A stretch of 37,935 bases of DNA from Chara braunii (GCA_003427395.1 BFEA01000083.1:1206397-1244331), one strand, 5' to 3'; counted from the first letter of the stretch, positions 20,700 to 30,490 are shown. Notes: generated from the sequence alone by a model not told the origin. A program made the numbers and translations.

Positions 20700-21510
20700 C
20701 CTTGTAATCTGTTAGTAAGTAGCTTTCTGTCAAAGGATGTGTGTCTCACGACTTGCTGGCTGTGCGATACGTTGGTGTCCGTGGTGTGTGTTGGGTTGTA
20801 GCATCGGTGTATGTGTGATGGCATAGGAATTTTTTTCACCCAAAAGGCGGCGATGAGGATTCCGAGGGATCCGGACGCTTTATATGATTGTCGCATCTTC
20901 GATGGGCGCATATGGGGTGTATTGCAATCAGGGAGAATAGGTGGGAGAAGGTGCTCGGGACGGAGCGAAAACTATGAGATGATTGAACTTGCGTAGTGCT
21001 GGAGATTGCCTCGGGATAGATGACGTGAACAGGGAGACAGTTTAATGCTGCGAATGGGGATACAGTTTAGAGAGTGGTTTTCGAATACAAATGAGGAATG
21101 TGCGAGGTGTATGTTGATTCCAATAATTAGCTGAAGTATTAGGAAAGGGGAATATCGACTTTCATACAAGGAGATTTCTGTCGGATCAGGTGCAAGGTTT
21201 GGAAAATTTGTTTTGAGCGCTCGTATAAATGGATATGATCTCTTTGTCTTTTTCCAAGAAACTTTTTCGTTAACATTCTCAGAATCAATCTGTTTGTCTT
21301 TTCACTTGGCCTACGAAGTGTCATTGCTACTCGTTTCGTGGATGATCATTCTTCGGAATAGCGTTTGACGTATGATGGTCTGTTTGAGTGTTATCCTGAT
21401 CCTGTACGAATATCGGATTCCAACGAAGTGCCATACTCTCCCCGCTCTATGGTTTGTGTACATGCAATCTGGTATGGAGCTGACAACTAGGGTATATGAT
21501 ACACACAAAA
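20700..21510. other. Interior of the inverted-module segment, no firm gene
   Basis: A plus-strand frame at 20811-20996 includes a possible acceptor (CCAAAAG before 20847) and reads MRIPRDPDALYDCRIFDGRI, with no known domain. The rest has no recognisable coding or RNA signal. Confidence 0.3.
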
Positions 21511-21553
<43 letters not shown>

Positions 21554-21622
21554 CACGCACACACACACGCAAACACACATGCACAATGCACACACACACG
21601 CAAACACACATGCTCTCTCTCA

Positions 21623-21697
<75 letters not shown>

Positions 21698-21709
21698 TTT
21701 CTCTCTCTC
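21511..21709. repeat. Compound (CA)n-(CT)n microsatellite
   Basis: CA repeats with scattered CG/CAAA interruptions (21511-21610) pass into CT repeats (about 21612-21709). His/Thr- and Ser/Leu-rich frames across it are artefacts of the repeat. Confidence 0.97.
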
Positions 21710-21822
21710 GTGTGCGCGCTTACACATGCGTGCGTACGTGCTGAGAAACTGATAGAGAGAGAGGGAGCGTGCACTTTAACATAGCTGCGCGACTATGGGC
21801 GAGGTTTTTTTTCTTTTTTTCG

Positions 21823-21854
<32 letters not shown>

Positions 21855-21935
21855 CATCAATGAAGCATTCAATCAATCAACAATCAATCAATCAATCCAT
21901 GAATCAATCAATCAATCAATTAATCAATTAATTTT
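21823..21935. repeat. (AATC)n tetranucleotide array
   Basis: Degenerate AATC units, some as CCATC and TTAATC. It is the reverse-complement counterpart of the GATT array at 19549. Confidence 0.95.
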
Positions 21936-21994
21936 TATTTCTTTATTTTGTTTTTTCTTTCCCCGTTTGGATTATTTTTATTTTTATTTTAAAT

Positions 21995-22085
21995 ATAAAA
22001 AAAAACAAAAAATAAAATAAAAAATATTGGGGTGTAGAGCACGAAAACATCTACATCCCCATATTTTTTATTTGTTTTTTCACTT
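21995..22085. repeat. Imperfect fold-back of about 40 nt per arm
   Basis: Left arm: ACAAAAAATAAAAT, then AAAAAATATTGGGGTGTAGA up to 22038. Right arm: TCTACATCCCCATATTTTTT, then ATTTGTTTTTTC from about 22050. The arms pair with two small indels around a loop GCACGAAAACA. It is A/T-rich apart from the GGGGTGTAGA core. Confidence 0.75.
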
Positions 22086-22201
22086 TTTTGGGGGGGGTTT
22101 CGTCAGTCTGTACGGGACTGTTCATACGGCCGTACAACCGTCCGTACGGTCGTACGTATGATCGTACGATCAAAACCCCTTACGACGTACGGGGTGCAAC
22201 A

Positions 22202-22684
22202 CGGCGTGTTGTTGCGTTCAGGCTGCGCTGGGTCCTGGCCCGGAAGCTTCCTATACCCCGGAGTGGCTGAGCCCCGTCATATAGAACAGGCCTAGGGCCT
22301 GAGTTAGTTGCCTGTACCCAACTGCCCTCAACCTGTGTTCGGTCCGTATACAAGTCTGGCCCAGGTTATACTTCAGATTCATTTGCAAAATGGTTGTTTG
22401 GGTCTGGGTGCTTATAACCAACTTACGCTTCGCAACTACCTGAATTTCCCCAATTGTGTTGTGGCCTGACTAAGGGGCCTCCTCAGCCTTAGTCGAGCCT
22501 GCCTTCACTTAGGGCGGGCGACAACAGTGCAAACAGGGCCAAAGGAGCTCATCGGGGCCTTAGGCCTCGCATTCCCTCCTCCATCCTTCGATAGTCCTCT
22601 GAGAAGCTCAGTCTTCAATAATTTGGCGGTTTCCCTTCCGCAGAGACTTTTCATATTGGGCAACAGCCTGGGGAGCGGTCTGCA
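22202..22684. other. No gene seen; 3' side of the minus-strand integrase fragment
   Basis: Contains the 23-nt word (22497-22519) shared with 6727-6749 in the same orientation. In the minus direction, GGATGGAGGAGGGAATGC (near 22580) could be a polypurine tract, but no LTR copy was found to prove it. Confidence 0.4.
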
Positions 22685-22930
22685 TCAGTTCCTCCCTTGT
22701 ATAAACCATCGATCCTTCTTTGGATCAGTGTGATGTCTGAACCGAACTCGGTACTGCAGCTTCGGTCTCGGGCGACGTCCCCTGCCTGTCGGTCGTGGAA
22801 TTGGCATTTCCTTGTGGTCAACGATGTCATCGATGTTGACCTCTCCATCCATGGTTGAGGGCAGCATTGAGTGACGAGAGGGAAACTGATCTGTTTCCTT
22901 GAAAGGTGCGAGTTTGCAAGCGTGAAACAC
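22685..22930 (-). pseudogene. C-terminal chromodomain-like tail of integrase
   Basis: The minus frame reads EVNIDDIVDHKEMPIPRP, then LQYRVRFRHHTDPKKDRWF. This has the IxDHR...QYxVxF...DRWF spacing of the chromodomain-like tails found on chromoviral integrases, which target insertion to chromatin marks. It is connected to the integrase above by shifts and a stop between 23071 and 22930. Confidence 0.6.
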
Positions 22931-23070
22931 AGGGTAAGTATGTAAGTGACCAGGGATGCAAATGACATATGACGGCCCATCCGGTGCATCCCCAACAACA
23001 TCTAGGACCTCCTATGGTCCAAAGTACGGCGGCATGAGCTTGCGGGGAAGTTGCGGGAGATCCCGTGCTC

Positions 23071-23574
23071 CTATCCCAGTTCTGAGGACTTAACCCAGAC
23101 TCTCTCCCCTACTTGAAATGTAGATGGGCGGCGGTGCTTGTTCTCAGACTCTATCATCGCCGCCTGTGCCTTTTGCATTTGTTCAATAGCCTGTTGCATC
23201 AGACGCTCATATCGATAAGCAGACTCTAAGGTTCTTGGTGCAGCAAAAGGCTGGTTGTCAGGTAGTAAGAAATCCAAGGGCAGTCTAGGCTTGAATGTCA
23301 GTAGCAGGTTGTTCGGGCTCACTCCCGTTGCGCTGTGCACAACATTATTATACAGGCTAGCAATGATAGCAAGTTTTTCATCCCAGTCCACCTGATATGG
23401 CTTGATGTAGTGCCTCAGCAGGTGTTGTACAACACGGTTCAACTGCTCAACTTGCCCATTCGCCTCTGGATGGTTCCCTGATGTTATCTGTAGCTGCGTT
23501 CCCTGTTCTGCGGCTACGGTTTTCCACAATTCACTAGTAAATCGCACATCACGGTCACTCACTATAGATTTCAT
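23071..23574 (-). pseudogene. Integrase DDE core (second half) and C-terminal domain
   Basis: Reads SIVSDRDVRFTSELWK with the second catalytic Asp, then HPEANGQVEQLNR with the catalytic Glu. The usual core-to-C-terminal features follow (LPLDFLLP, then VGERVWVKS). It is in the same frame as the upstream half, separated only by a TAG at 23593-23595. It ends at TAG 23071-23073 within the C-terminal domain. Confidence 0.88.
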
Positions 23575-23592
23575 CAGTCCAAAATTTCTGAC

Positions 23593-24195
23593 CTAGTTCT
23601 CTTTTAACAGCTTAATCACATACTCGATCTTAGTTGTTGCAGACATTGCGTCTAATCTAGCATATTTACTAAACCTATTCACAATGACATAGACATAACG
23701 CAGTCCACTCTTGCTGGTGACCAGCGTATCCATGAAATCCATGGGCAGGCTCTCACCAGGCCTTTCCTGAATCGGAAGGGGCTTCAAGAGCCCAAGAGGA
23801 GTTTGTGTGCTTGGCTTGTCCCTCTGACAGACCTGACAAGTCTCCACGTACAGGTGGGCGTCTTTCATCATCGTGGGCCACCAGAACCTCTGCAACAAAT
23901 TGGCTGCAGTCTTTCTATAGCCAAAATGTCCGGTGGCATCATGACACTCGCCTAAAAATAAACTAGGCAAAGACTCTCTATTTGGCTCATACAGACGTTT
24001 ATTCCCTACCTTCTCAAGGAACAGCAAACCGTTGACCAACTCAAACTCGACAGAAGTCACCTTATCCTTCGCCTGGAGTCTGCGTATGATCTTTGACATA
24101 AACTGGTCCTCGTGATAGGCTTCCACCAAAGAGCAAGTGACATCGTCCGCAAGCCCGAACTCAGTATTCAGCGCACCAGAGAAATCAGGCCTACG
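23593..24195 (-). pseudogene. Integrase zinc domain and DDE core (first half)
   Basis: The minus frame contains HDATGHFG with the two His, then CQVCQRDK with the two Cys (an HHCC zinc domain). The core start LPMDFMDTL with the first catalytic Asp and IVNRFSKYARL follow. The frame stays open upstream to 24462, but residues before RRPDF are not retroelement-like, so I set the limit near 24195. It ends at TAG 23593-23595, a single in-frame stop in an otherwise continuous core. Confidence 0.88.
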
Positions 24196-24599
24196 TTGTC
24201 GGGACTGGTGAGTCCCGAATGACTTCCCACCACTCGAGAGACTATATATGGCCAATTTGTGCACGACAGAGAAAACCGGGTGCAAGGAGGATGGGAGGAT
24301 CAAGGCACAAGCGCAGGCACGAGGAATCCAGAGGCTGCTTGAAGTCGTTAGGACCAATGAACTAGGTACGAATTGAAGAAAACGGGAGGCGGCAGAGGAC
24401 CGCATGGAAATAGTGATGACATAGGACGCACGCGGGTCCCATCGGACGCGGCGTGCCGGCATGAGAAAGGGGTAGCTGGGTCAGGTGGGCCACTAGGACG
24501 TAGCGACAAAAGAGTCGAGGGGGCCATAGGCTAATTTGGGACCACCGCCCGGAAAAGGAGCGGTGTGCGGACGCAAAGGGAACAAAGGAAGGAGACCGC
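24196..24599. other. No gene seen
   Basis: Begins at the abrupt end of the integrase fragment. GC-rich and increasingly purine-rich on the plus strand, leading into the long repeat at 24.6 kb. Confidence 0.4.
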
Positions 24600-25335
24600 C
24601 GTGAGGCGGAGAGATGTCAGGAAGCATCAGGACGAAGAATGGTGCCGACGGGACAAAGCGCCCGGAACCACACGGGACCGCGGGACGATGTGTTGTTGGC
24701 GGAACAAAGTGTCTAGGACCACGTAAGACGAAGAGAAGACGTAGTGCCGGCGGAACAAAGTGTCGGGGATCCCGTGGAACCAGGCAGAAATGTGGTACCA
24801 GCACGAGACTAGTGACGGGAACCGTGGGGGACTAGGCAAAAACTGCGGTACCAGCGGAATCGTCGGCGGGACAGGTACCGATGGGACAAAGTGTCGGGAG
24901 CCACCAACGGGACTAAGTATCAGGAGCCACCGACGGGACTGAGTGTCGGGAGCCGTCGGCGGAATAATTGACGACTGAACGATGGGGACGCATGATGACC
25001 CAACGAAAAATGGGTCATCACCCCGGATGACGCCGGAGGAACGGTATGAACTAAGAGTAATAGGAGGATGGGGAGAAGTCGGGCGTCGACAGGAATTGTT
25101 GGCAGAATGGAAGAGGTGGGCGTGATGCGGGAAAAACGGAGGGTATCTGGGATGACCCAAGGGGAACCAGGATCAGGTATAATGACAATAAAAGTAAAAT
25201 GATATCGAAGGGGGCGGCGCCGTCCGGGCCGGGGTCCGGGACGAAAATATTAAGTACCATAGCGGCAAGCACCGACGGGAGGTGCCAAGGGGGAAGAGAA
25301 GAGGGAGTAGCGACAGTGAGGTGGCCTGGCCAGCA

Positions 25336-25353
25336 GTCCGGGTTATTCCGGAC
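25336..25353. repeat. Hairpin GTCCGG/CCGGAC in copy A
   Basis: GTCCGG (25336-25341) and CCGGAC (25348-25353) flank a 6-nt loop. The matching sites in the other two copies keep pairing with different bases. Confidence 0.75.
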
Positions 25354-26304
25354 CATCCAGGCCAAGAAAAACAAAGTTCCGAGGGCTCCACGTGAAGAAA
25401 TGACTGGCCAGAGAAAATCGGAGCAAGGGGCCCTCAAACTGGAAGCGGCGGCAGCCAAACGGAGCCCCCTAGGACCTTGGGGGTGCCACTACTGCAGTCC
25501 GAGGTATAACAGCCACATGCCGGCTGCAAAATTAGACCTTGGGTAGGGTCCAACATCTAGAAAGAGGAGAAATAGTTGCTGGACACTTGTCCCAACAAAA
25601 ATAAAAAAGAAAAAGAGGGAAAAATGGGAGAAAAAGGGGGAGGGTGAGACAAGGGAGGAGGAATGGGTGGAGGGAAATGTGCCGCCAGGTTGGGACTGCA
25701 GCAGTAGGGACTGGCAAGTCTCAATGATGACCTTATCCCTCATAGATCCTAGGAGGGCATCCCGGATTGCAGAGATATGACCCTTGGGGCATTATCTTTG
25801 CAATATCTGAATTTAAGCAGCAAAAATAAGGAAAAATGTGAGTTGGCTGGGTTTTTTTTGGGCCATAGATCTAAGATCTGATCTTGTAGAGGAGGAGATC
25901 TAGCCATTTTTTGTGGGCTGACACAAAACGGCTAGCTCCGGAATGAGGTGGCAGCAAAACGGAGGGAAAACAAAGAGAGGAAGAAGATAAAACTAAGTAT
26001 TTGGCCCACGGTTTGGACCGGATACATCAGAAAATTGAAAATTGAAGTAAAAGGCTCAAATTTGGGCCAAGGGGAGCTTGGGGGTAGCTCGGAATAGTGG
26101 GGGCCATAGATCTCAGACAAATCCAAGGCTGAGATTGTGCCGCCACTTGGAAAAAAACAACGGTCTCCCCAAAAGAGGCCTAGATCAAGAAAAAAATAAG
26201 AAATTTAGGCCCTTAATTTTCAGTAAAGACTGCATTTTGGGTAGTGGTACCCCAAAAGGCAGCTCTTTTTTAAATGAAAAGAGGCCGGGGTAGGCCAAGG
26301 GGTT

Positions 26305-26331
26305 GTCCGAGAAGGTACCAGCCACTCGGAC
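26305..26331. repeat. Hairpin GTCCGAG/CTCGGAC near the end of copy A
   Basis: 7-bp perfect arms at 26305-26311 and 26325-26331. The counterpart in copy B (33411-33443) has 11-bp arms. Confidence 0.8.
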
Positions 26332-26466
26332 TGCATGTACCTGGCCAAAACGAGGCCCGGGTACCTCCAGATAGGCCAAAACCAAAAATTTGGCCTTGGG
26401 GGTACCTCGGTCCACCTAGGGGCACTTCGAGAGGCCTAGGGGCTGGGCGGTGCACCAGTTTCAGCC

Positions 26467-26474
26467 TATATAAG
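26467..26474 (+). promoter_or_regulatory. TATA-like box TATATAAG at the end of copy A
   Basis: TATATAAG lies about 60 nt before the repeat family's similarity ends and about 135 nt before the 80-bp array. Copy B has TACATAAG at the same place (33576-33583). The conserved position suggests a core promoter, for example that of an LTR. Confidence 0.45.
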
Positions 26475-26599
26475 CTGGAGGTGCAGGCCGCCACCCTCAT
26501 TTGAGCATGAGAGGAGTATGTGTTAGTTGCAATTTGCCTCGGGATAGTTCGGTGAACTTTCCACTAGGTTAGATGCTTCCAAGTTTGTCAATTAATGGT

Positions 26600-27345
26600 A
26601 ATTAGTGAGTATGTGTGTGTGTTGCAGTCCCCAGTAGCCTGTTCAGTCCACCCTTAGCCCTTGCTGTAACCGGTAACACCCGGTATGAGTATGTGTGTGT
26701 GTTGCAGTCCCCGATAGCCTGTTCAACCCACCCTTATCATTTGCTGTAACCTGTAACGCCCGGTATGTGTAGGTGTGTGTGTTGCAGCCCCGGTAACCTG
26801 TTCAGTCCACCCTTTCCCTTTGCCTGGTATGTGTATGTGTGTTCCAGTCCCCAGTAACCTGTTCAGTCCACCCTTACCCCTTGCTGTAACCGGTGACACC
26901 CGGTATAAGTATGTGTGTGTGTTGCAGTCCCTGGTAGCCCGTTCAGTCCACCCTTACCCTTTGTTGTAACCTGTAACGCCTAGTATGTGTATGTGTGTGT
27001 TGCAGCCCCGGTAACCTGTTAAGTCCACCCTTTCCCTTTGCTGTAACCTGTGACACCCGGTACGTGCATGTGTGTGTGTTGCAGTCCCCAGTAACCTGTT
27101 CAGTCCACCCTTACCCTTTGTTGTAACCTGTGACACCCGGTATGTGTACGTGTGTGTGTTGCAGTCCTCGGTAACCTGTTATGTCCACCCTTACCCTTTG
27201 CTTTAACCTGTGACACCCGGAATGTGTACGTGCGTGTGTTGCAGTCCCGGGTTACCTGTTCAGTCCACCCTTACCCTTTGCTGTAACCGGTAACACCCGG
27301 TATGTATATGTCTGTGTGTTGCAGCCCCGGTAGCCCAGTTCAGTT
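26600..27345. repeat. 80-bp satellite-like array, about 9 copies
   Basis: CGGTATG... unit starts fall at 26681, 26761, 26901, about 27059, 27139, 27219 and 27299; one shortened unit lies near 26825. Each unit contains TGTGTGTTGCAG, CCTGTTCAGTCCACCCTTA and TGTAACCTGTGACACC-like words. Confidence 0.93.
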
Positions 27346-27479
27346 CTTCCTCTTTTACGTGACCAAGTCTTCCAAAGGTAGCATGTGGTGACCAAGCACC
27401 CGGGTAGGAAAGCGGACGCGGGATTAAGAGTTAGGTCGCGTCCGTCAAGCTTTCGCCGTCGTGGCCGCTCCTCCAACCT

Positions 27480-29530
27480 CAACCACCCCAACCCTCCTTC
27501 CACCTTCATCACCTTCACCCGTCTGCCATAACTAGCCACCTCGACCCCTTCTTCCTCCTTCATCCCCTACATCCGTCCACCATAGTCGATCTCCCCGACC
27601 CCTCTTCCGCCTCCATTACCTACACCCGTCCACCGTAGCCAACCACCCCGACCCTTCTTCCACCTCCATCGCCTACACCCGTCCACTATAACCAACCATC
27701 CCAACCCTTCTTCCACCTTCATCGCCTGCATCCGTCCACCATAACCAACCATCCCAACCCTTCCTCCGCCTCCATCGCCTACACCCGTCCACTATAGCCA
27801 ACCACACCAACCCTTCTTCCGCCTCCGTCACCTACACCCGCCCACCATAGCCGACCTCCCCGACCCTTCTTCCACCTCCGTCACCCACACCCGTCCACCA
27901 TAACCAACCATCCCAACCCGTCCTCCGCCTCCATCGCCTACACCCGTCCACCATAGCCAACCACCCCTACCCTTCTTCCGCCTCCATCACCTACACCCGC
28001 CCACCATAACCGACCTCCCCGACCCTTCTTCCACCTCCGTTACCCACACCCGTCTACCATAGCCAACCACCCTCCACCCTTCTTCCTCCTCCCTCACCCA
28101 CACCCGTCCGCTATAGCCAACCACCCTCAACCCTTCTTCCTCCTCCATTACCCACACCCGTCCACCATAGCCAACTGCCTTCGGCCCTTTTTCCTTCTCC
28201 ATCACCCACACCCGTCAGCCATAGCCAACCACCCTCAACCCTTCTTCCTCCTCCGTCACCCACACCCGTCCACCATAACCAACCATCCAAACCCTTCCTC
28301 CGCCACCATCGCCTACACCCGTCCACCATAGCCAACCACCCCAACCCATCTTCCACCTCCGTCACCTACACTCGTCCACCATAGCCAACCACCCTAACCC
28401 TTATTCCACCTCCATCACCTACACCCGTCCATCACAGCCAACCACCCCAACCCATCTTCCACCTCCATCACCTACACCCGTCCACCATAGCCAACCACNT
28501 CTTCCACCTCCATCACCTACACCCGTCCACCATAGCCAACCACCCCACCCCATCTTCCACCTCCGTCACCTACACTCGTCCACCATAGCCAACCACTCCA
28601 ACCCTTCTTCCACCTCCATCACCTACACCCATCCACCATAACAAACCATCCCAACCCTTCCTCCGCCTCCGACACCCACACCCGTCCACCGTAGCCAACC
28701 ACCCTCCACCCTTCTTCCTCCTCCCTCACCCACACCCGTCCGCCAAAGCCAACTACCCTCAACCCTTCTTCCTCCTCCATCACCCACACCCGTCCGCCAT
28801 AGCCAACTACCCTCGGCGCTTCTTCCTTCTCCATCACCCACACCCGTCCGCCATAGCCAACCACCCTCAACCCTTCTTCCTCCTCCCTCACCCACANCCG
28901 TCCACCATAGCCAACCACCCTCGACCCTTCTTGCTCCTCCATCACCCGCGCCCGTCCACCATAGCCAACCATCCCTATCCTTCTTCCACCTCCACCACCT
29001 ACACCCGTCCGCCATAGCCGGACACCCCAACCCTTCTTCCACCTCCATCACCTTTACCCATCCACCATAGCCAACCACCCCAACCACCCCAACCCATCTT
29101 CCACCCCCATCACCTACACCCGTCCACTATAGCCAACGACCCCAACCCATCTTTCACCTCCGTCACCTACACTCGTCCACCATAGCCAATCACCCCAACC
29201 CTTCTTCCATCTCCATCACCTACACCCGTCCACCATAGCCAACCATCCCAACCCGTCCTCCACCTCAATCACCCAGACCCGTCCTCCACCTCCATCACCT
29301 ACACCCGTCCTCCACCTCCATCACCTACACCCGTCCAACATAGCCAACCACCCCAATCCATCTTCCACCTCCATCACTTACACCCGTCCGCCATAACCAA
29401 CCACCTCCATCACCTACACCCATCCACCATAGCCGACCACCCCTACCCTTCTTCCACCTCCGACGCCCACGCCCGTCCACCATAGCCGACCACCCCAACC
29501 CTTTTTCCTCCTCCACCACCTACATCCATC
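27480..29530. repeat. 53/54-bp satellite-like array, about 38 copies
   Basis: Consensus words in order: CCACCATAGCCAACCACCCC, AACCCTTCTTCC, then CCTCCATCACCTACACCCGT. Most units are 53 bp. Groups near 28070-28260 and 28680-28960 are 54 bp, which keeps an open minus-strand frame with the 18-residue repeat VVGYGGRVWVMEEEEGLR. Single Ns occur at 28499 and 28897. The plus strand is very C-rich and G-poor. I read it as non-coding satellite because most units break the frame. Confidence 0.95.
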
Positions 29531-30343
29531 CGCTCGAGAGTCATAGGAGGCACAAAGGAGCACACAAAATCCCGGGATAGGGCCGGTTAAGGTGGGTCAA
29601 GGGTCAAGGGCGATTAGGATGTGGAGCTTCTCGTGCCCGCTCTCTCGCCCCCTCTCCTCTTCCCATCCTCTCCCTCTCCGCTCTCTCCCTATCTTCTCTC
29701 AAGGTCCTCAACTCTTCCCTCGTCTCTTCCCTTCCATGACACGTAACTAACCTCCACCCTCACCTGTTACATTGCCAGGGAATGAACGGTAACGAACGTG
29801 ATCCTCACTTGGTGGAAAGCGAGGGCAAGGGGAGGGCAGCCGGTCCCTTGTGCCACCAAGAAGGAAAAACGTCGGACTGTTGTGGGCGTTGGGAAAAGCG
29901 GAAAGGAGTGTTGTTTTTGTAACAAGGTCAGTTTGACTCAACCATCTTCCCCGACTGCATGACTAAGGTGAAGGCATGGTTTGCTTGAGTAAAGGGAAAG
30001 ATAACCAAAGGATCATCAAAGGCGAAGGAAACTTAGGCCTGTGGGAGGGGCGATGTGTTGACCCCAATCGAGATTGTATTTGGTCTTTGCTTTGTGTGGT
30101 CTTGCGCAGGTGAGTAGCTTGGGATGGGTGTTGAGCGGGACTGGATCCACCGAAAAACGGGATAAGGGAAGGACGTAGACCTCGCATAAAGCCATGAATG
30201 CAGGATGGGTTTTGACGGTCGGATGCTTGGATGGATGGTAGATGCATTGATGTGGCTTGCGCGATGATTGAATGCAATGACTTTCTTGAATGCAATCCAA
30301 ACCCGGAAGGACTAAGGGCAGCCTTGGATAGGTGAATGCAATG
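29531..30343. other. No gene seen
   Basis: Includes a pyrimidine-rich CTCTCCC stretch (29635-29735) and otherwise unique-looking sequence. Minus-strand frames at 29963-30300 lack any known feature. Confidence 0.4.
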
Positions 30344-30436
30344 CTAGTGGCTCAAGCAAAAAAAATATAGCGGCTAGGGGTCCGGGTGATGCCACCCCAC
30401 CCCAAGGATGTCGTACGGGCTGTCTTGAGCCACTAG
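30344..30436. repeat. 13-bp perfect inverted repeat
   Basis: CTAGTGGCTCAAG (30344-30356) is the exact reverse complement of CTTGAGCCACTAG (30424-30436), with 67 nt between. It lies about 20 nt before a tRNA-Arg-like remnant. Confidence 0.85.
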
Positions 30437-30449
30437 ACTTAGTGAAGAG

Positions 30450-30490
30450 GTGCGTGGCCCAATGGATGACGCTTGGCCTACGCATGATAA
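30450..30490 (+). ncRNA. 5' half of a tRNA-Arg-like sequence
   Basis: GTGGCCCAATGGAT at 30454-30467 is the characteristic D-arm/A-box sequence of eukaryotic tRNA-Arg. It is followed by GACGC, TTGGC and a loop-like CTACGCA, which would put ACG at the anticodon. The 3' side of the anticodon stem, the T arm and a B box are missing, so it is a truncated tRNA pseudogene or a SINE head. Confidence 0.5.

Larger units (their letters stand above)
19282..22201. repeat. 2.9-kb segment bounded by inverted GTACG/GATT modules
   Basis: TGTTGCACCCCGTACG at 19282-19297 has its exact reverse complement at 22186-22201. Moving inward, both sides next show a GTACG-palindrome cluster (19293-19377 and 22106-22192), then A/T-rich homopolymers, then a tetranucleotide array in opposite orientation (GATT from 19549, AATC from 21823), then CA repeats. 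The segment CATACGATCGTACGTACGGG (19320-19339) has a diverged inverse counterpart at 22149-22168. The shared order in mirror image points to inverted copies of one repeat or to long degenerate terminal inverted repeats. No flanking target duplication was identified. Confidence 0.7.
22685..24195 (-). mobile_element. Ty3/gypsy integrase fragment, chromovirus-like
   Basis: Minus-strand order: RNase H-integrase junction (RRPDFSGALNTEFGL), zinc domain, DDE core, C-terminal domain, chromodomain-like tail. Sequence upstream of about 24195 loses similarity abruptly, so RT and RNase H are absent. It differs clearly from the first element's integrase and is not its duplicate. Confidence 0.85.
24600..26530 (+). 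repeat. Purine-rich dispersed repeat, copy A
   Basis: Direct copy of the sequence at about 32.0-33.6 kb. Matching landmarks in order: GAAAATATTA...AGTCCGG hairpin, AGAAAATCGGAGCAA, GAGCCCCCTAGGA, CAGTAGGGACTGGCA, CTAGCTCCGGAATGAGGTGG, GGATCTCAG-like words, an ACTCGGACTGCATGTAC hairpin arm, and a TATA-like box. The first 400 nt is a degenerate tandem of GGCGGAACAAAGTGTCGGGA words (about 24646-24960). Pro-rich minus-strand frames come from this composition. It could be an LTR or other non-coding dispersed repeat. Confidence 0.8.

Noticed and set aside
24493-25458. Pro/Phe-rich minus-strand proteins with repeated PRHFVPP
   Set aside because: The repeated peptide mirrors a degenerate GACAAAGTGTCGGG-type DNA tandem in a dispersed repeat; frames shift between units.
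27480-29530. CRISPR-like regular repeats
   Set aside because: The units are contiguous with no unique spacers, and the surrounding DNA is eukaryotic. The other arrays (26.6, 34.2 and 36.7 kb) fail for the same reason.
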